From positions 4,154,001 to 4,218,000 of the forward strand of contig NZ_CP136600.1 in assembly GCF_032911225.1 (NCBI RefSeq): a DNA stretch of 64,000 nt. Direction: 5' to 3'. A program made the translations under genes and the position numbers. Under the pieces are notes generated by a model. That model saw only the letters and a program-made list of their open reading frames with translations. It was not told where the DNA came from and did no database searches. This document shows, piece by piece, positions 18,062 to 26,955 of the stretch (positions are counted from its first letter, which is position 1; the number at the start of each line of letters is the position of its first letter). The stretch comes from Thalassotalea fonticola. Lineage in GTDB: Bacteria > Pseudomonadota > Gammaproteobacteria > Enterobacterales > Alteromonadaceae.

Positions 18062-20278
18062 TTGAAAGTTCACTTATTATTAATTTTAATATTAGTATCG
18101 ATGCCTTGCTATGCTGAAAATTTATGGTGGATAATTGACCATGATGAAGAAGGGATAGAATATTATCCAAAAAATGAAGATGGTATTTCCCTTTCGCATA
18201 GAATAACGCTTAATCGAGATCAGTTATCAAAGTTATCTCCAGCTACCACTATCAACCTTCCTATTCATAGCTCACTTAGCTATTTAGCGACAATCAAACG
18301 CATTAAACAAAATGCCAATGGTAGTAATACCTATATAGGTGAAATTGCTGTGAGTAATAAGTCATATCCGGTGATATTAACGATAGGAGAGGCCTCATTT
18401 TATGGCTTCATAGCTGCTGATGATAAAACCTATTTAATAGAAGGAAGTAAAGACACCGGAACACTTACTGAAGAGCGCCGTGATACCATCGCAATTGATG
18501 AAGATTTTATTGTTCCAATCTCAAGCTCCGCCGCTTCATCCGTTGATCCTTTGGTGAAATCAAAAACGACTAGCAATAAAGCTTTAGTAGCAAAAAAAGC
18601 AGAGGTTATCGCAAATATTGCCAATATAAAATTACTTATTATTTATAATCAATATGTTAGAGATAGATATGGTGGTTCTCCATTAACCAGGGTTCATCAT
18701 ATTATTGAGGTTACCAACCAGATATTTTTCAACAGTGGGGTATATATAAATTTACAATTAGCGGCAACCTTAGAGGTTGATTACCCAAATGAAACAAATT
18801 TATTTACCGCACTTGATGATTTAACAAAAGCAAAATCACCTATATTTTTGCCAGTTAGAAAACTACGCTATGAAGCTGGTGCCGATATGGTGATGTTTTT
18901 ACTTATTTCAGCTAATTCGTCAACTACCGGTTATGCATGGGCTAACGGTAAAAATGGCAGTATTTCAAGGTTTTCAGATAAAATGTATAGCGCGATTTAT
19001 TTGAATAGGTCTGATTATATTGCTGCCCATGAATTGGGCCATAATTTGGGATTACATCACTCCCGTAAACAAGACCCGTATAAAGGTGTCAGCTTTGATT
19101 TTGCCTTAGGTTATGGGGTTGAACATCAATTTGCTACGGTGATGGCATACCAAAGTGTATTTTCAACATCTAATAAAATATATCAATTTTCTAACCCCGA
19201 TAAAGAGTGTGAATTTTTACCTTGTGGCATATCAACTGACAACACTTCTGCAAGTGCTGATGCCAGTTACGCACTTAATTTAGTTCGTTTTCAAGCCGAA
19301 GATTTATATCAAGATAGCCCGAGTTTAACGTTAACACAAAACACCGTACCTGCTTTACATGATCAAGCTTTACAAACTTGCATTAATAAGCTTCATTCGA
19401 ATGATATTTATCTATATACAGGAATGATTAATGATATTGATTGCAGGGTCAAAAAAATAGATTCACTTGCTGGACTTTCAGCATTTGATAATTTACACAC
19501 GATAAATTTGTATAATAATTTTTTGACTGATTTATCACCATTAGCAAATTTAACAAAGCTAAAATGGTTAAATATTCAGGCAAATGAAATACATGATATT
19601 TCTGCACTTTTTCACTTAAATTATTGGGATTATCTGAACCTGTTGGGTAACCCAATTTATTGCTGGCAATTGCGTTATTTTGACCAGTTTGAAACTGTGT
19701 ATGATTGGAGTCCTCCAACGCAATGCGATGATAGTGATGATTTAAATGACTATGACTATGATGGTGTAAATAACCTGGACGAACTTAATAACAATGAAGA
19801 CCCTACTCTAAACAGCAATGGTGGCGGCAAATTACAGTTTAGCCAAAACGTTTACCGCTTTGATGAACAAACGGGCAGTATACAAATAAGAATTGAACGA
19901 GTACAAGGCAACTTAAATACATTAACTGCATCGATAGAGATAGAAGATCAAAGTACCAACCGAGATGTCGATTATATCATCAGCCAACAAAGTATCTCTT
20001 TTGAGCACGGAGAAAGTAGCCAATTTCTACTATTAACAATTATTGATGATGAGGAAGCCGAAAGTATTGAAAGTTTTAACATTGAATTAGTCAGTAAAAA
20101 CAATACTGATATGACTAGAGTTGAGATAATAGACAACGATTATGATCCCTCTATGGCCGAAAAAAAATCATCTGGAAGTGGTATTTACGGCATATACTTA
20201 CTGTGTTTAGCAATACTATTTTTGTTTGTTAAAATATTAATTACCAATAACCATTTCAAACGGGACTCTAACTTTTAA
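18062..20278 (+). CDS. Secreted HExxH zinc metalloprotease with LRR, Calx-beta and C-terminal membrane anchor
   Basis: 738 residues from TTG 18062 (AAGGAC ribosome site), giving a signal peptide MKVHLLLILILVSMPCYA. After a ~170-residue propeptide-like region comes a reprolysin/M12B-like catalytic domain (~190-420): H323-E-L-G-H327-N-L-G-L-H-H333 zinc site and a Met-turn at M361 (VMAY). Next are a few leucine-rich repeats (~450-530; e.g. LSPLANLTKLKWLNIQANEI), an EF-hand/TSP3-like Ca stretch (DYDYDGVNNLDEL, ~562-575), a Calx-beta domain (~590-695), and a Ser/Gly-rich spacer followed by a hydrophobic helix (GIYLLCLAILFLFV) and a basic tail. The last part resembles a GlyGly-CTERM sorting signal. 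It is convergent with the next gene, the stop codons overlapping by four bases (20275-20278). Target protein unknown. Confidence 0.85.
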   Translation: MKVHLLLILILVSMPCYAENLWWIIDHDEEGIEYYPKNEDGISLSHRITLNRDQLSKLSPATTINLPIHSSLSYLATIKRIKQNANGSNTYIGEIAVSNKSYPVILTIGEASFYGFIAADDKTYLIEGSKDTGTLTEERRDTIAIDEDFIVPISSSAASSVDPLVKSKTTSNKALVAKKAEVIANIANIKLLIIYNQYVRDRYGGSPLTRVHHIIEVTNQIFFNSGVYINLQLAATLEVDYPNETNLFTALDDLTKAKSPIFLPVRKLRYEAGADMVMFLLISANSSTTGYAWANGKNGSISRFSDKMYSAIYLNRSDYIAAHELGHNLGLHHSRKQDPYKGVSFDFALGYGVEHQFATVMAYQSVFSTSNKIYQFSNPDKECEFLPCGISTDNTSASADASYALNLVRFQAEDLYQDSPSLTLTQNTVPALHDQALQTCINKLHSNDIYLYTGMINDIDCRVKKIDSLAGLSAFDNLHTINLYNNFLTDLSPLANLTKLKWLNIQANEIHDISALFHLNYWDYLNLLGNPIYCWQLRYFDQFETVYDWSPPTQCDDSDDLNDYDYDGVNNLDELNNNEDPTLNSNGGGKLQFSQNVYRFDEQTGSIQIRIERVQGNLNTLTASIEIEDQSTNRDVDYIISQQSISFEHGESSQFLLLTIIDDEEAESIESFNIELVSKNNTDMTRVEIIDNDYDPSMAEKKSSGSGIYGIYLLCLAILFLFVKILITNNHFKRDSNF

Positions 20279-21594
20279 TCAAGCCAACGTTGTTTAATTT
20301 CAAAATAAACATCTCTAAATTCAGTGCTGTACCAATAACCAGAATCTTTAAGTTTTGCTATTCCAAACCACTCTTCGATATCATTGGGGTCTTGTGTATA
20401 TGAATCTTCTAAACTAAATTTCCACCATGCATCTAAATATTCATGAATAACAACACCCGCCACTGGCAAGGCCGTGCTTTGAATATCAGTTAAGTTTTGC
20501 AACAAGCCGTTTGTTTGATCTTCAACGGTATTGCCACCATAGCCATAATTGGGTGGGCCTACTCGGTAAGCATTTGGCGAGACACTTAAGCCGGTTTCAG
20601 TAATTAACAAAGGCATGTCTGGGTGACGTGATTTTAATTCTTCAAGCCAACCTTGAAAGTAAGTACCCGTTGCGCTACCGGGTAATGTTGAAGGTCGATA
20701 ATAAGGCACAGCATATGAATAAGCATTATGACTGCGAAAATCAAGAAAGGGAGTTTCAACATGATAAGCAGTACGTATATCATTGGCATAAGAGACCAGT
20801 GAATGTTTGCCATACTGTTCAAATTCGTAACTTAGTGCATAATCAGCCATTTCGGCGATAAACGCCTCGGTGGCATTTATACCTGCGCCAGTGGCAATAT
20901 ATTTCCCTTGGTATTGATTTATTTCTGGGTGAGCTGCATTTGTACTTTTAATGCTTTGTTCACTTAACTCATTACCAATAAGGTAAGCTACCAGTGGGGG
21001 ATTATTATCAGTATAAACGCTGTAAATTCGATCAATAACCGCTTTAATATATGTTTTACTTTGTTGCTTAAAGTGACTATTTTGAAAATCAGCAACACTT
21101 CCGTCTAGCCAAATGGTTTGAATGAAGTTTAATCCGCCAATATTCTTAAGCGCATGGTAGCTGTATGCTGGTGTGCCCCAAAACCGAACAGTATTGGCGC
21201 CCATCGCTTTAATATCGGTGATATCTTGTATGATGCTATATTGCAACTCAGCAGAAAGTTGCTTTGATGTTTCTAACTCCCAGGGCAAATGGCCAGGATA
21301 ACCTGGTACATAAACAACACCTTTAACGTTAAACGGCAAACCATCTTTTAGGATGTAGTGTTCATTAACCGTGAAGTTATTGATTTCAGGCTCAGGTTCT
21401 GGTTCAGGCTCAGGTTCTGGTTCAGGCTCTGGTTCAGGCTCTGGTTCAGGCTCTGGTTCAGGCTCTGGTTCAGGCTCTGGTTCTACAATTTCAAGTAATT
21501 CTTCGGATGTGGAAGAATTACCTCCTCCGCCACAAGAAAATAATGTGCATGAAAGCGCAATAATTAAGAAAACAGACATTCTTTTTACTAGCAT
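20275..21594 (-). CDS. Clan GH-A glycoside hydrolase lipoprotein with (Glu-Pro)n linker
   Basis: 439 residues. A lipoprotein signal (LFSC, Cys 21) is followed by a Ser-rich stretch, a linker of about 17 Glu-Pro pairs, then a TIM-barrel enzyme (~75-439). The acid/base Glu is in IGNE (E209) and the nucleophile in LLITETGLS (E333), the spacing of clan GH-A. The start KGVVYVPGYPGHLPWE...DI.AMGANTVRFW recalls GH2 C-terminal, GH5 and GH72 barrels; I cannot fix the family. The protein is probably on the outer membrane and may trim or transglycosylate beta-1,3-glucan oligosaccharides. It starts 36 bases after the stop of the S9 peptidase gene, on the same strand, so the two are likely co-transcribed. 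The linker is encoded by a hexanucleotide repeat (21385-21486). Confidence 0.8.
   Translation of the reverse strand: MLVKRMSVFLIIALSCTLFSCGGGGNSSTSEELLEIVEPEPEPEPEPEPEPEPEPEPEPEPEPEPEPEPEINNFTVNEHYILKDGLPFNVKGVVYVPGYPGHLPWELETSKQLSAELQYSIIQDITDIKAMGANTVRFWGTPAYSYHALKNIGGLNFIQTIWLDGSVADFQNSHFKQQSKTYIKAVIDRIYSVYTDNNPPLVAYLIGNELSEQSIKSTNAAHPEINQYQGKYIATGAGINATEAFIAEMADYALSYEFEQYGKHSLVSYANDIRTAYHVETPFLDFRSHNAYSYAVPYYRPSTLPGSATGTYFQGWLEELKSRHPDMPLLITETGLSVSPNAYRVGPPNYGYGGNTVEDQTNGLLQNLTDIQSTALPVAGVVIHEYLDAWWKFSLEDSYTQDPNDIEEWFGIAKLKDSGYWYSTEFRDVYFEIKQRWLD
21385..21486. repeat. In-frame hexanucleotide repeat coding (Glu-Pro)n
   Basis: Seventeen 6-base units of the forms GGTTCT/GGTTCA/GGCTCT/GGCTCA on the plus strand, arranged partly as 12- and 18-base higher-order repeats. 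It encodes the Glu-Pro linker of the clan GH-A lipoprotein. Because units are multiples of three, gain or loss changes linker length, not frame. Confidence 0.9.
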
Positions 21595-21630
21595 GACTCA
21601 CTCTCTTCTGGTTTAAATATAACCAATCAG

Positions 21631-23544
21631 TTAGATATGTTGGTTAATAAATTTATCAATGGCCTTAAGTGCTCTCATTCGATTTTTAGCGTTACTAAGA
21701 TTATGGTCGCCTTCTTCTAACTCGATGAAGGTGACATTCTTGTCAGCATCTTCCAGTTCATCAAACATATCTTCTGACTGCTCTACTGGTACTGTTTGAT
21801 CGAGTTCTCCATGAATCAATAGTACTGGTGCGATTACGTTCTTTACATAATTGATTGGCGATATTTGTTCTAAATGATCTTCGTCAACATCTCCTTTTGA
21901 AATTACATCTTGCCAATAAGACACTACCCAATGGTCACTACCGTAATCACGTTGTTCTGTGTCTAACATCTGTTCTACATCAGAAACACCGTTAATAGAA
22001 ACCACACACTTATATAAATCGGGAGTAAACGTAGCTCCGGCTAGCGCTGCATAACCACCATAACTGGCACCTACAATGCACACACGAGCTTTATCAATCA
22101 GGCCTTTTTTCGATAAGTCGTGCACTGCATCGGTCAAATCATCTTGCATTTTACGGCCCCATTCACCTCTTCCTTTAAATAGGTGCTCAGTTCCAAACCC
22201 TTTAGAACCTCTAAATTGCGGCTGAATTACTAAATATCCTTGGCCAGCAAAATACTGAGTCATCCAGTCAAAGCCAAGTTTATCGTAAGATTCTGGTCCT
22301 CCGTGAGGAAGCATTATGGCTGGAAGATTTTTAACTGTTTGACCAATTGGTGTGGTAATAAGCGAAGGAATGGTTAAACCGTCTCGTGCTTTAAAGCTAT
22401 ACTCTTTTACCGGGTGAACAGCTTGTGGCGGAATATCTGGTCGAGCAGGTGATAATAAATCAAGTGCGCCTTTTTCATAGAGTACGTAATCGCCAGAGCT
22501 TAATTCGCCATCCATATAAAACACCATAGAATTCCAATCAGGTGTGTTGTCTTTAATCACAAAGGTATTGTTTGGCATGGCCTTATTAATACCACGCATG
22601 CGAGCATTTAGTTTTTCATCAAAAAATTCATAGGTTGGCGTAAAACCAGAATATTGCACACCATGTATTACTCGTTGTATGTCGGTTAATACATGTTCAA
22701 CGTCTTTATCTTTGTGACTAAATATAGGACCCGAAATAGTCCCATCAGCTAGCGTCATAGTATAATAAGCCCAACGACCATGCTCATCGTCTTGGCTGAT
22801 CATAACTAAGCTTTTTCGATCAGGTGTTACGCCATTAAACCCTTTGGTACGATAAGGCGTTTCTTGACGAAATATTTCTTGCCAGTCATCATCTATTAGC
22901 GCTTCAATACGGTGTAAATTGGTTTTATTGTTATATCGTTCACGAGCAAGAATTTCACCATTTTTATCTAAAAAGAAGTCGATGGTATCAGAGGTGCCTT
23001 TGCGATAAATGCTAGGTTTTCTTTTTTTTTCTAAATTAACTTTATACAAGTTATATGCACCAAGATTTTTATAAGCGGGCATATAGGCGTACTTCTTATC
23101 CGGGGAAATTCCAATAATACTCCCTAATTGCGATTGACCGTCATAAATGCCATAGCCTTGGATCAAGAGTTGATGTATTTTTTCCGTTGTTAAGTTATAA
23201 ACAAATGCAGCACTTATATCATGTCGTCCTCTATAACCCCAGATATGCTTATTTTTTGAAGCTACAAAAATCAGCCTGTCATCATCAATAAAATAGACAT
23301 TATCCGGTTTCACCGATGACACATCAACAGCAGCCAGAAGAGAGCCACTTTTTAAATCTATGACTACCATGGCGTCGTTATTATTTGAAGTGTCTCGGTA
23401 AGCCATTCGCTCAGCATTTGGCGATATAACCACCATACTTTTACTCGGTAATTTTCCATAAGCTTCAACAGGTACTTGCAACTGTTGAGCAAAGAGGAAA
23501 AAAGGTTGCATCGAAAGCACGATGAGTAAAATTAAGTTAAGCAT
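21631..23544 (-). CDS. S9 family (prolyl oligopeptidase-type) serine peptidase, exported
   Basis: 637 residues with a signal peptide (MLNLILLIVLSMQPFFLFAQ). Residues ~30-370 form a beta-propeller-like region (SPNAERMAYRD, DKKYAYMPAY, TPDRKSLVM repeats); ~385-637 is the alpha/beta-hydrolase domain. The triad is S494 in GASYGGYAA, D582 in HGELDQTVP and H614 in EGDHNLS, and the HGGPES oxyanion-hole motif is present. Family members cleave short peptides or act as acylaminoacyl peptidases. Location: periplasm. It lies between the TonB receptor and the GH-A lipoprotein on the same strand; such peptidases are common companions of TonB receptors in marine polysaccharide loci, but their role there is not established. 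Confidence 0.9.
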   Translation of the reverse strand: MLNLILLIVLSMQPFFLFAQQLQVPVEAYGKLPSKSMVVISPNAERMAYRDTSNNNDAMVVIDLKSGSLLAAVDVSSVKPDNVYFIDDDRLIFVASKNKHIWGYRGRHDISAAFVYNLTTEKIHQLLIQGYGIYDGQSQLGSIIGISPDKKYAYMPAYKNLGAYNLYKVNLEKKRKPSIYRKGTSDTIDFFLDKNGEILARERYNNKTNLHRIEALIDDDWQEIFRQETPYRTKGFNGVTPDRKSLVMISQDDEHGRWAYYTMTLADGTISGPIFSHKDKDVEHVLTDIQRVIHGVQYSGFTPTYEFFDEKLNARMRGINKAMPNNTFVIKDNTPDWNSMVFYMDGELSSGDYVLYEKGALDLLSPARPDIPPQAVHPVKEYSFKARDGLTIPSLITTPIGQTVKNLPAIMLPHGGPESYDKLGFDWMTQYFAGQGYLVIQPQFRGSKGFGTEHLFKGRGEWGRKMQDDLTDAVHDLSKKGLIDKARVCIVGASYGGYAALAGATFTPDLYKCVVSINGVSDVEQMLDTEQRDYGSDHWVVSYWQDVISKGDVDEDHLEQISPINYVKNVIAPVLLIHGELDQTVPVEQSEDMFDELEDADKNVTFIELEEGDHNLSNAKNRMRALKAIDKFINQHI

Positions 23545-23662
23545 AAAACCATCCTTGTTTATTATTTTTTATGTGTTTTACTTTATAATTTTCAACTTGT
23601 TAGGTCAACTAGGTAGTTGTTTATTATCGTTGACTATACGTACTAAAACTAAATGGAAAGGG

Positions 23663-23705
23663 TGATGCATATAAGGCTGTTGGGAGATAAACCTTATATG
23701 CATCA
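23663..23705. repeat. 14-base perfect inverted repeat
   Basis: Arms TGATGCATATAAGG (23663-23676) and CCTTATATGCATCA (23692-23705) with a 15-base loop. No T-run follows directly on either strand. Confidence 0.7.
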
Positions 23706-23809
23706 TAGGTCTTTGTTTTTCTAGGAACAATTGGACCTATTAACTTGTACTTACTAATCTATTTAAGACAAGGTAAGTTGAGATCATTACAAAATATTGT
23801 TAGTAGAAT

Positions 23810-23833
23810 GGCGTTCATTGTGATCTGAACGCC
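23810..23833 (-). terminator. Hairpin just past the TonB receptor stop
   Basis: Arms GGCGTTCA and TGAACGCC with an 8-base loop, 15 bases beyond the receptor stop codon. G+C-rich stem but weak T-tail, so a transcript-end or processing hairpin is likely and strict rho-independent termination is unsure. Confidence 0.5.
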
Positions 23834-23848
23834 AAACTACATAACTAG

Positions 23849-26830
23849 CTATTTAAAGCTATAACGGGCACCAATTGTATACCTTGGACCATATTGACGA
23901 GCACTTAAGAATTGCTCCTCGTAACGACCAAACAGTTGCTCGGTTTCGTTATTTATATTTAATCCTTCAAAGAACACCGTTAGGTTTTTAGTTAAGTTAT
24001 AATTAACGCTCATATCAATTTGACCGAACTCTTTAGCAAATTGCGGTGGCGCATCTGAAGAACCCTGAGATTGGCCAACACCAACTAAGTACTCATCACG
24101 CCATGCGTAAGTCACTTTTACCGACAAGTCATGTTTTTCATAAAATACTTGGAAGTTTGCCGAGTCGCTTAAGCCTGTTAACGGCGTTTGCTGCTCTAAA
24201 CTTTTTACATCAAATTCAACGTCACCATCAACGAAGGTGGCATTTGCACCAACACCAAAGCCTGTTTCACCAAACAAGTGTTGAATTGCCAGCTCAAAAC
24301 CATCAACTTCTTTTTCTTCCGAGCTATTAAATGGACGTGAGATATCCCAATTCATTACTGGATCATCAGCGTTTGGTACTAAGTACCCTTGCTCATTTAG
24401 CGCAGAGCCGTTGTCTTGAATTTGCTGAAAAATAGCGTCATTTGTTGGTTGTATACCATTAGCGACAAGATCTGCTTCAGCTTGTTGCCAGCGAGGACCT
24501 TGGTATATGTCAAGAAACTCTTCATATTGTTGTGGCACAATTTCGTTACCAATAAAGTTTTCAACTTCTTTTTTAAAGTAACCAATTGCGGCATAACTGC
24601 CTTCTGCGTAGTAATATTCAAGTGCCAAATCTAGATTAGTCGCTTCATAGGGTTGTAAGTTAGTATTACCCGAACCACCATTGCGAGAACCAATTTTCGG
24701 ACTACCTGATAACGATAAACCACCAGCCAGGCTACCTAATGGTGCTCTAGCAATGCTTTTACCCCAAGAAGCCCTACCAACTAACTCATCAGTAATATCA
24801 ACTTTAATATCCAGCATAGGTAAAAACACATCATGTTTACCGGTATCTTGATAAAAATTGCTATTGCCATCAAGATATTGAGTATGCCACTCACTGCCGC
24901 CTTTCCACCAAACAGCAGTTGGTACATCTTGCAATACGTTACTGGTTACTTCTGTTTCTTCATAACGCAATCCGATGTTAACTTGCACTGGAATTTCAGC
25001 TATTTCAAAGTCCCATAATGATTGTACGTAAACGCTATCTGTTTCTTCTTTTACAGCGCCTTCTCCGTATGTCCCCATGTCATGATAAGCCGTGGCTTCA
25101 AAATAATCATCACCACCTAGCTCCTCATTAGTTAAGAATGCAGCAGAGCGTGCCGCTACTTCATCAAAGTCAAAGGTGTAGTAATAACTTGGCGCTAAGC
25201 TGCTACCGCCACCGCTGAACTCATCTAAAAAGCCACTAGTGGTATGATAGTTAAACATACCGTCTGGTAACATTGCAGTATAATCAGGGTTAAATAAGAA
25301 GCCACCAATCAGACCACTCCAGGCATTAGAGCCACCCATTTCTTGCTCAGTATGAGCAACACCAAATTTGATATTCACCAGAGGAATGTCAAAATCATTA
25401 TTGTCCCAAGTACCATGCAGCTGAATTTGTTCAACGTTTGATTCGCCAGGGCTATGTACAAACTGACTAAAATGAGAATCTATCTCACTAGGTGCTAATG
25501 TCGTTGTACCATTATTCCAGTAAATTTGGGCGTGAGGTACTTCGCCATTGCGATAATCATACGTTTTTGTTGTTAATTTATTTGACCCTAAAACTAATGT
25601 GCCATAAGCATTCATGCCATCATCGGCGCCATTATCAATTTCATTGGTTGAGTCGTGATAATCGAGTTCAAAGTGAAATGAATCCGTGGCTTGCCATGCT
25701 ACATTAAAGCCAAATGATTCCTCATCTACTTCCGTGGTACCACGTGAAGCCGAATAAGAGCCATCATTGCCGCTAATGTCAGCAAAAATAGCGGTACCAT
25801 TTTCATCTAATTCATAAGCATTAATGTTGCCGCCATAATCATTCCACATACCCCAACCAATTGAGTTGCTGGCGGTGATCGCATTTGTGGCGGTGTAATC
25901 TAGGGTTACAATTAAGTCATCTATAGGCGCATATTGAAACGTCACATTACCGTTGGTTCTTTCGCGTTCAACATTATTAATACCGTAGTTCATATCCCTT
26001 GGGAAAAAGTAATCGCCTGTATGGTTACCTTCTAAATCGACAGGTCTGGCATCTACTACATTTTCAGGATCTAAATCTGGTAAAGCAACGTTTGCTTGCC
26101 AACCTTGAATATTTGCCGATTGTTGTTGGAAGTCACGGCGATGATGATTGATAGAAAATGCAAAACCAAACGTTTCATCAGCAAAGGTGTTGCTATAAAC
26201 AGCACTCAGCTCAGGTGTAACGTCATCACCTTCTTCAACAGATGTGTCATGCATAGCTTTAGCGGAAATAGAGTATTTTTCACCAGGGCTATTAAGCGGT
26301 TTCATTGTTACAATATTAACCGTTGCACCTAAACCACCACTTGGGTTTTTCGCTCTTGCAGTTTTATGAACTTCTAGTGCACTAATACCATCAGAAGAAA
26401 GGTTTTCAAAATTATAAGAGCGGCTGTTACCTGTACCTGGCATTGTACGGCCATTAAGAGTAACTAGGTTAAAGTCGGGACCAAAACCACGTACGGTTAT
26501 TTGGCTACCTTCACCATTTGAGCGACTCACAGTTACACCGGTAATACGTTGTAATGATTCCGCTAAGTTAGTATCTGGGAATTTACCCATATCTTCCGAT
26601 GAGATAATATCCATAACACCAGAACTGTCACGCTTTAAATCCATTGATCGAATTAAACCGCCACGAATACCTGATACTTCAATGACTTCTATTTCATCTT
26701 CTTGCACATCTTCAACAATTGCAGCAGTTGTTTCTTCTTCTGCAGCATAACTTGGTGTTACTACACCTGTACCTAGTAACATAGATATTGCGACTGCAAG
26801 TCGTTTTTTACTAAAGTTAACTTGTTTCAT
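23849..26830 (-). CDS. TonB-dependent outer-membrane receptor (Xanthomonas/Caulobacter type), putative beta-glucan importer
   Basis: 993 residues with a signal peptide (cut near SYAAEEE) and a ribosome site AGGA six bases before the ATG. Residues ~60-180 are the plug domain, with the family pattern DIISSEDMGKFPDTNLAESL, TGVTVSR, QITVRGFGPDFNLVTLNGR and VHKTARAKNPSGGLGATVN. The rest forms the 22-strand barrel, ending YTIGARYSFK. The layout matches the TIGR01782-type family that imports oligosaccharides in Caulobacter, Xanthomonas and Alteromonadales. An N-terminal TonB-box-like EIEVIEVSG lies near 45-53. It follows the GH16-WDCC gene by 125 bases on the same strand, so enzyme and importer are probably co-expressed. 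Substrate (laminarin oligosaccharides) is inferred from neighbours. A siderophore receptor is less likely given this family and context. Confidence 0.92.
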   Translation of the reverse strand: MKQVNFSKKRLAVAISMLLGTGVVTPSYAAEEETTAAIVEDVQEDEIEVIEVSGIRGGLIRSMDLKRDSSGVMDIISSEDMGKFPDTNLAESLQRITGVTVSRSNGEGSQITVRGFGPDFNLVTLNGRTMPGTGNSRSYNFENLSSDGISALEVHKTARAKNPSGGLGATVNIVTMKPLNSPGEKYSISAKAMHDTSVEEGDDVTPELSAVYSNTFADETFGFAFSINHHRRDFQQQSANIQGWQANVALPDLDPENVVDARPVDLEGNHTGDYFFPRDMNYGINNVERERTNGNVTFQYAPIDDLIVTLDYTATNAITASNSIGWGMWNDYGGNINAYELDENGTAIFADISGNDGSYSASRGTTEVDEESFGFNVAWQATDSFHFELDYHDSTNEIDNGADDGMNAYGTLVLGSNKLTTKTYDYRNGEVPHAQIYWNNGTTTLAPSEIDSHFSQFVHSPGESNVEQIQLHGTWDNNDFDIPLVNIKFGVAHTEQEMGGSNAWSGLIGGFLFNPDYTAMLPDGMFNYHTTSGFLDEFSGGGSSLAPSYYYTFDFDEVAARSAAFLTNEELGGDDYFEATAYHDMGTYGEGAVKEETDSVYVQSLWDFEIAEIPVQVNIGLRYEETEVTSNVLQDVPTAVWWKGGSEWHTQYLDGNSNFYQDTGKHDVFLPMLDIKVDITDELVGRASWGKSIARAPLGSLAGGLSLSGSPKIGSRNGGSGNTNLQPYEATNLDLALEYYYAEGSYAAIGYFKKEVENFIGNEIVPQQYEEFLDIYQGPRWQQAEADLVANGIQPTNDAIFQQIQDNGSALNEQGYLVPNADDPVMNWDISRPFNSSEEKEVDGFELAIQHLFGETGFGVGANATFVDGDVEFDVKSLEQQTPLTGLSDSANFQVFYEKHDLSVKVTYAWRDEYLVGVGQSQGSSDAPPQFAKEFGQIDMSVNYNLTKNLTVFFEGLNINNETEQLFGRYEEQFLSARQYGPRYTIGARYSFK

Positions 26831-26875
26831 AATTTTCCTACTTATTTTTTAAGTATTTATTTTCAATGTGTTGCT

Positions 26876-26918
26876 AACGTATGAACTGTTTTGTGTTTTA
26901 GTTTTTCAGCCATACGTT
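26876..26918 (-). repeat. Imperfect inverted repeat between GH16 and TonB receptor genes
   Basis: Arms AACGTATG (26876-26883) and CATACGTT (26911-26918), extended outwards as GC(T)/GC with a one-base bulge. It sits in the 125-base gap after the GH16 stop and before the receptor start: either a transcript-processing hairpin or part of the receptor 5' leader. Confidence 0.4.
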
Positions 26919-26955
26919 GCACATTAATATTCTCTAAATTTCTTACTGATTAGCT

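Larger units (their letters stand above)
23545..23848. other. Intergenic region with stacked inverted repeats downstream of the TonB receptor
   Basis: 304 bases between the TonB receptor stop and the peptidase start. It holds a long perfect hairpin (23663-23705), a looser repeat (TAGGTC...GACCTA, ~23706-23739) and an 8-base perfect hairpin (23810-23833). No reading frame of note. The promoter of the peptidase gene may be here, and the hairpins could process or end the receptor transcript. Confidence 0.55.

Noticed and set aside
20275..20278. Overlap of two convergent stop codons as a regulatory device
   Set aside because: A four-base overlap of convergent genes is common and needs no special explanation.
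21371..21616. 81-residue forward frame with a long Gly-Ser repeat
   Set aside because: It is the antisense of the Glu-Pro linker of the clan GH-A lipoprotein and has no ribosome site.
23849..26830. Siderophore receptor
   Set aside because: Plug motifs belong to the oligosaccharide-type receptor family and the neighbours are glucanases.
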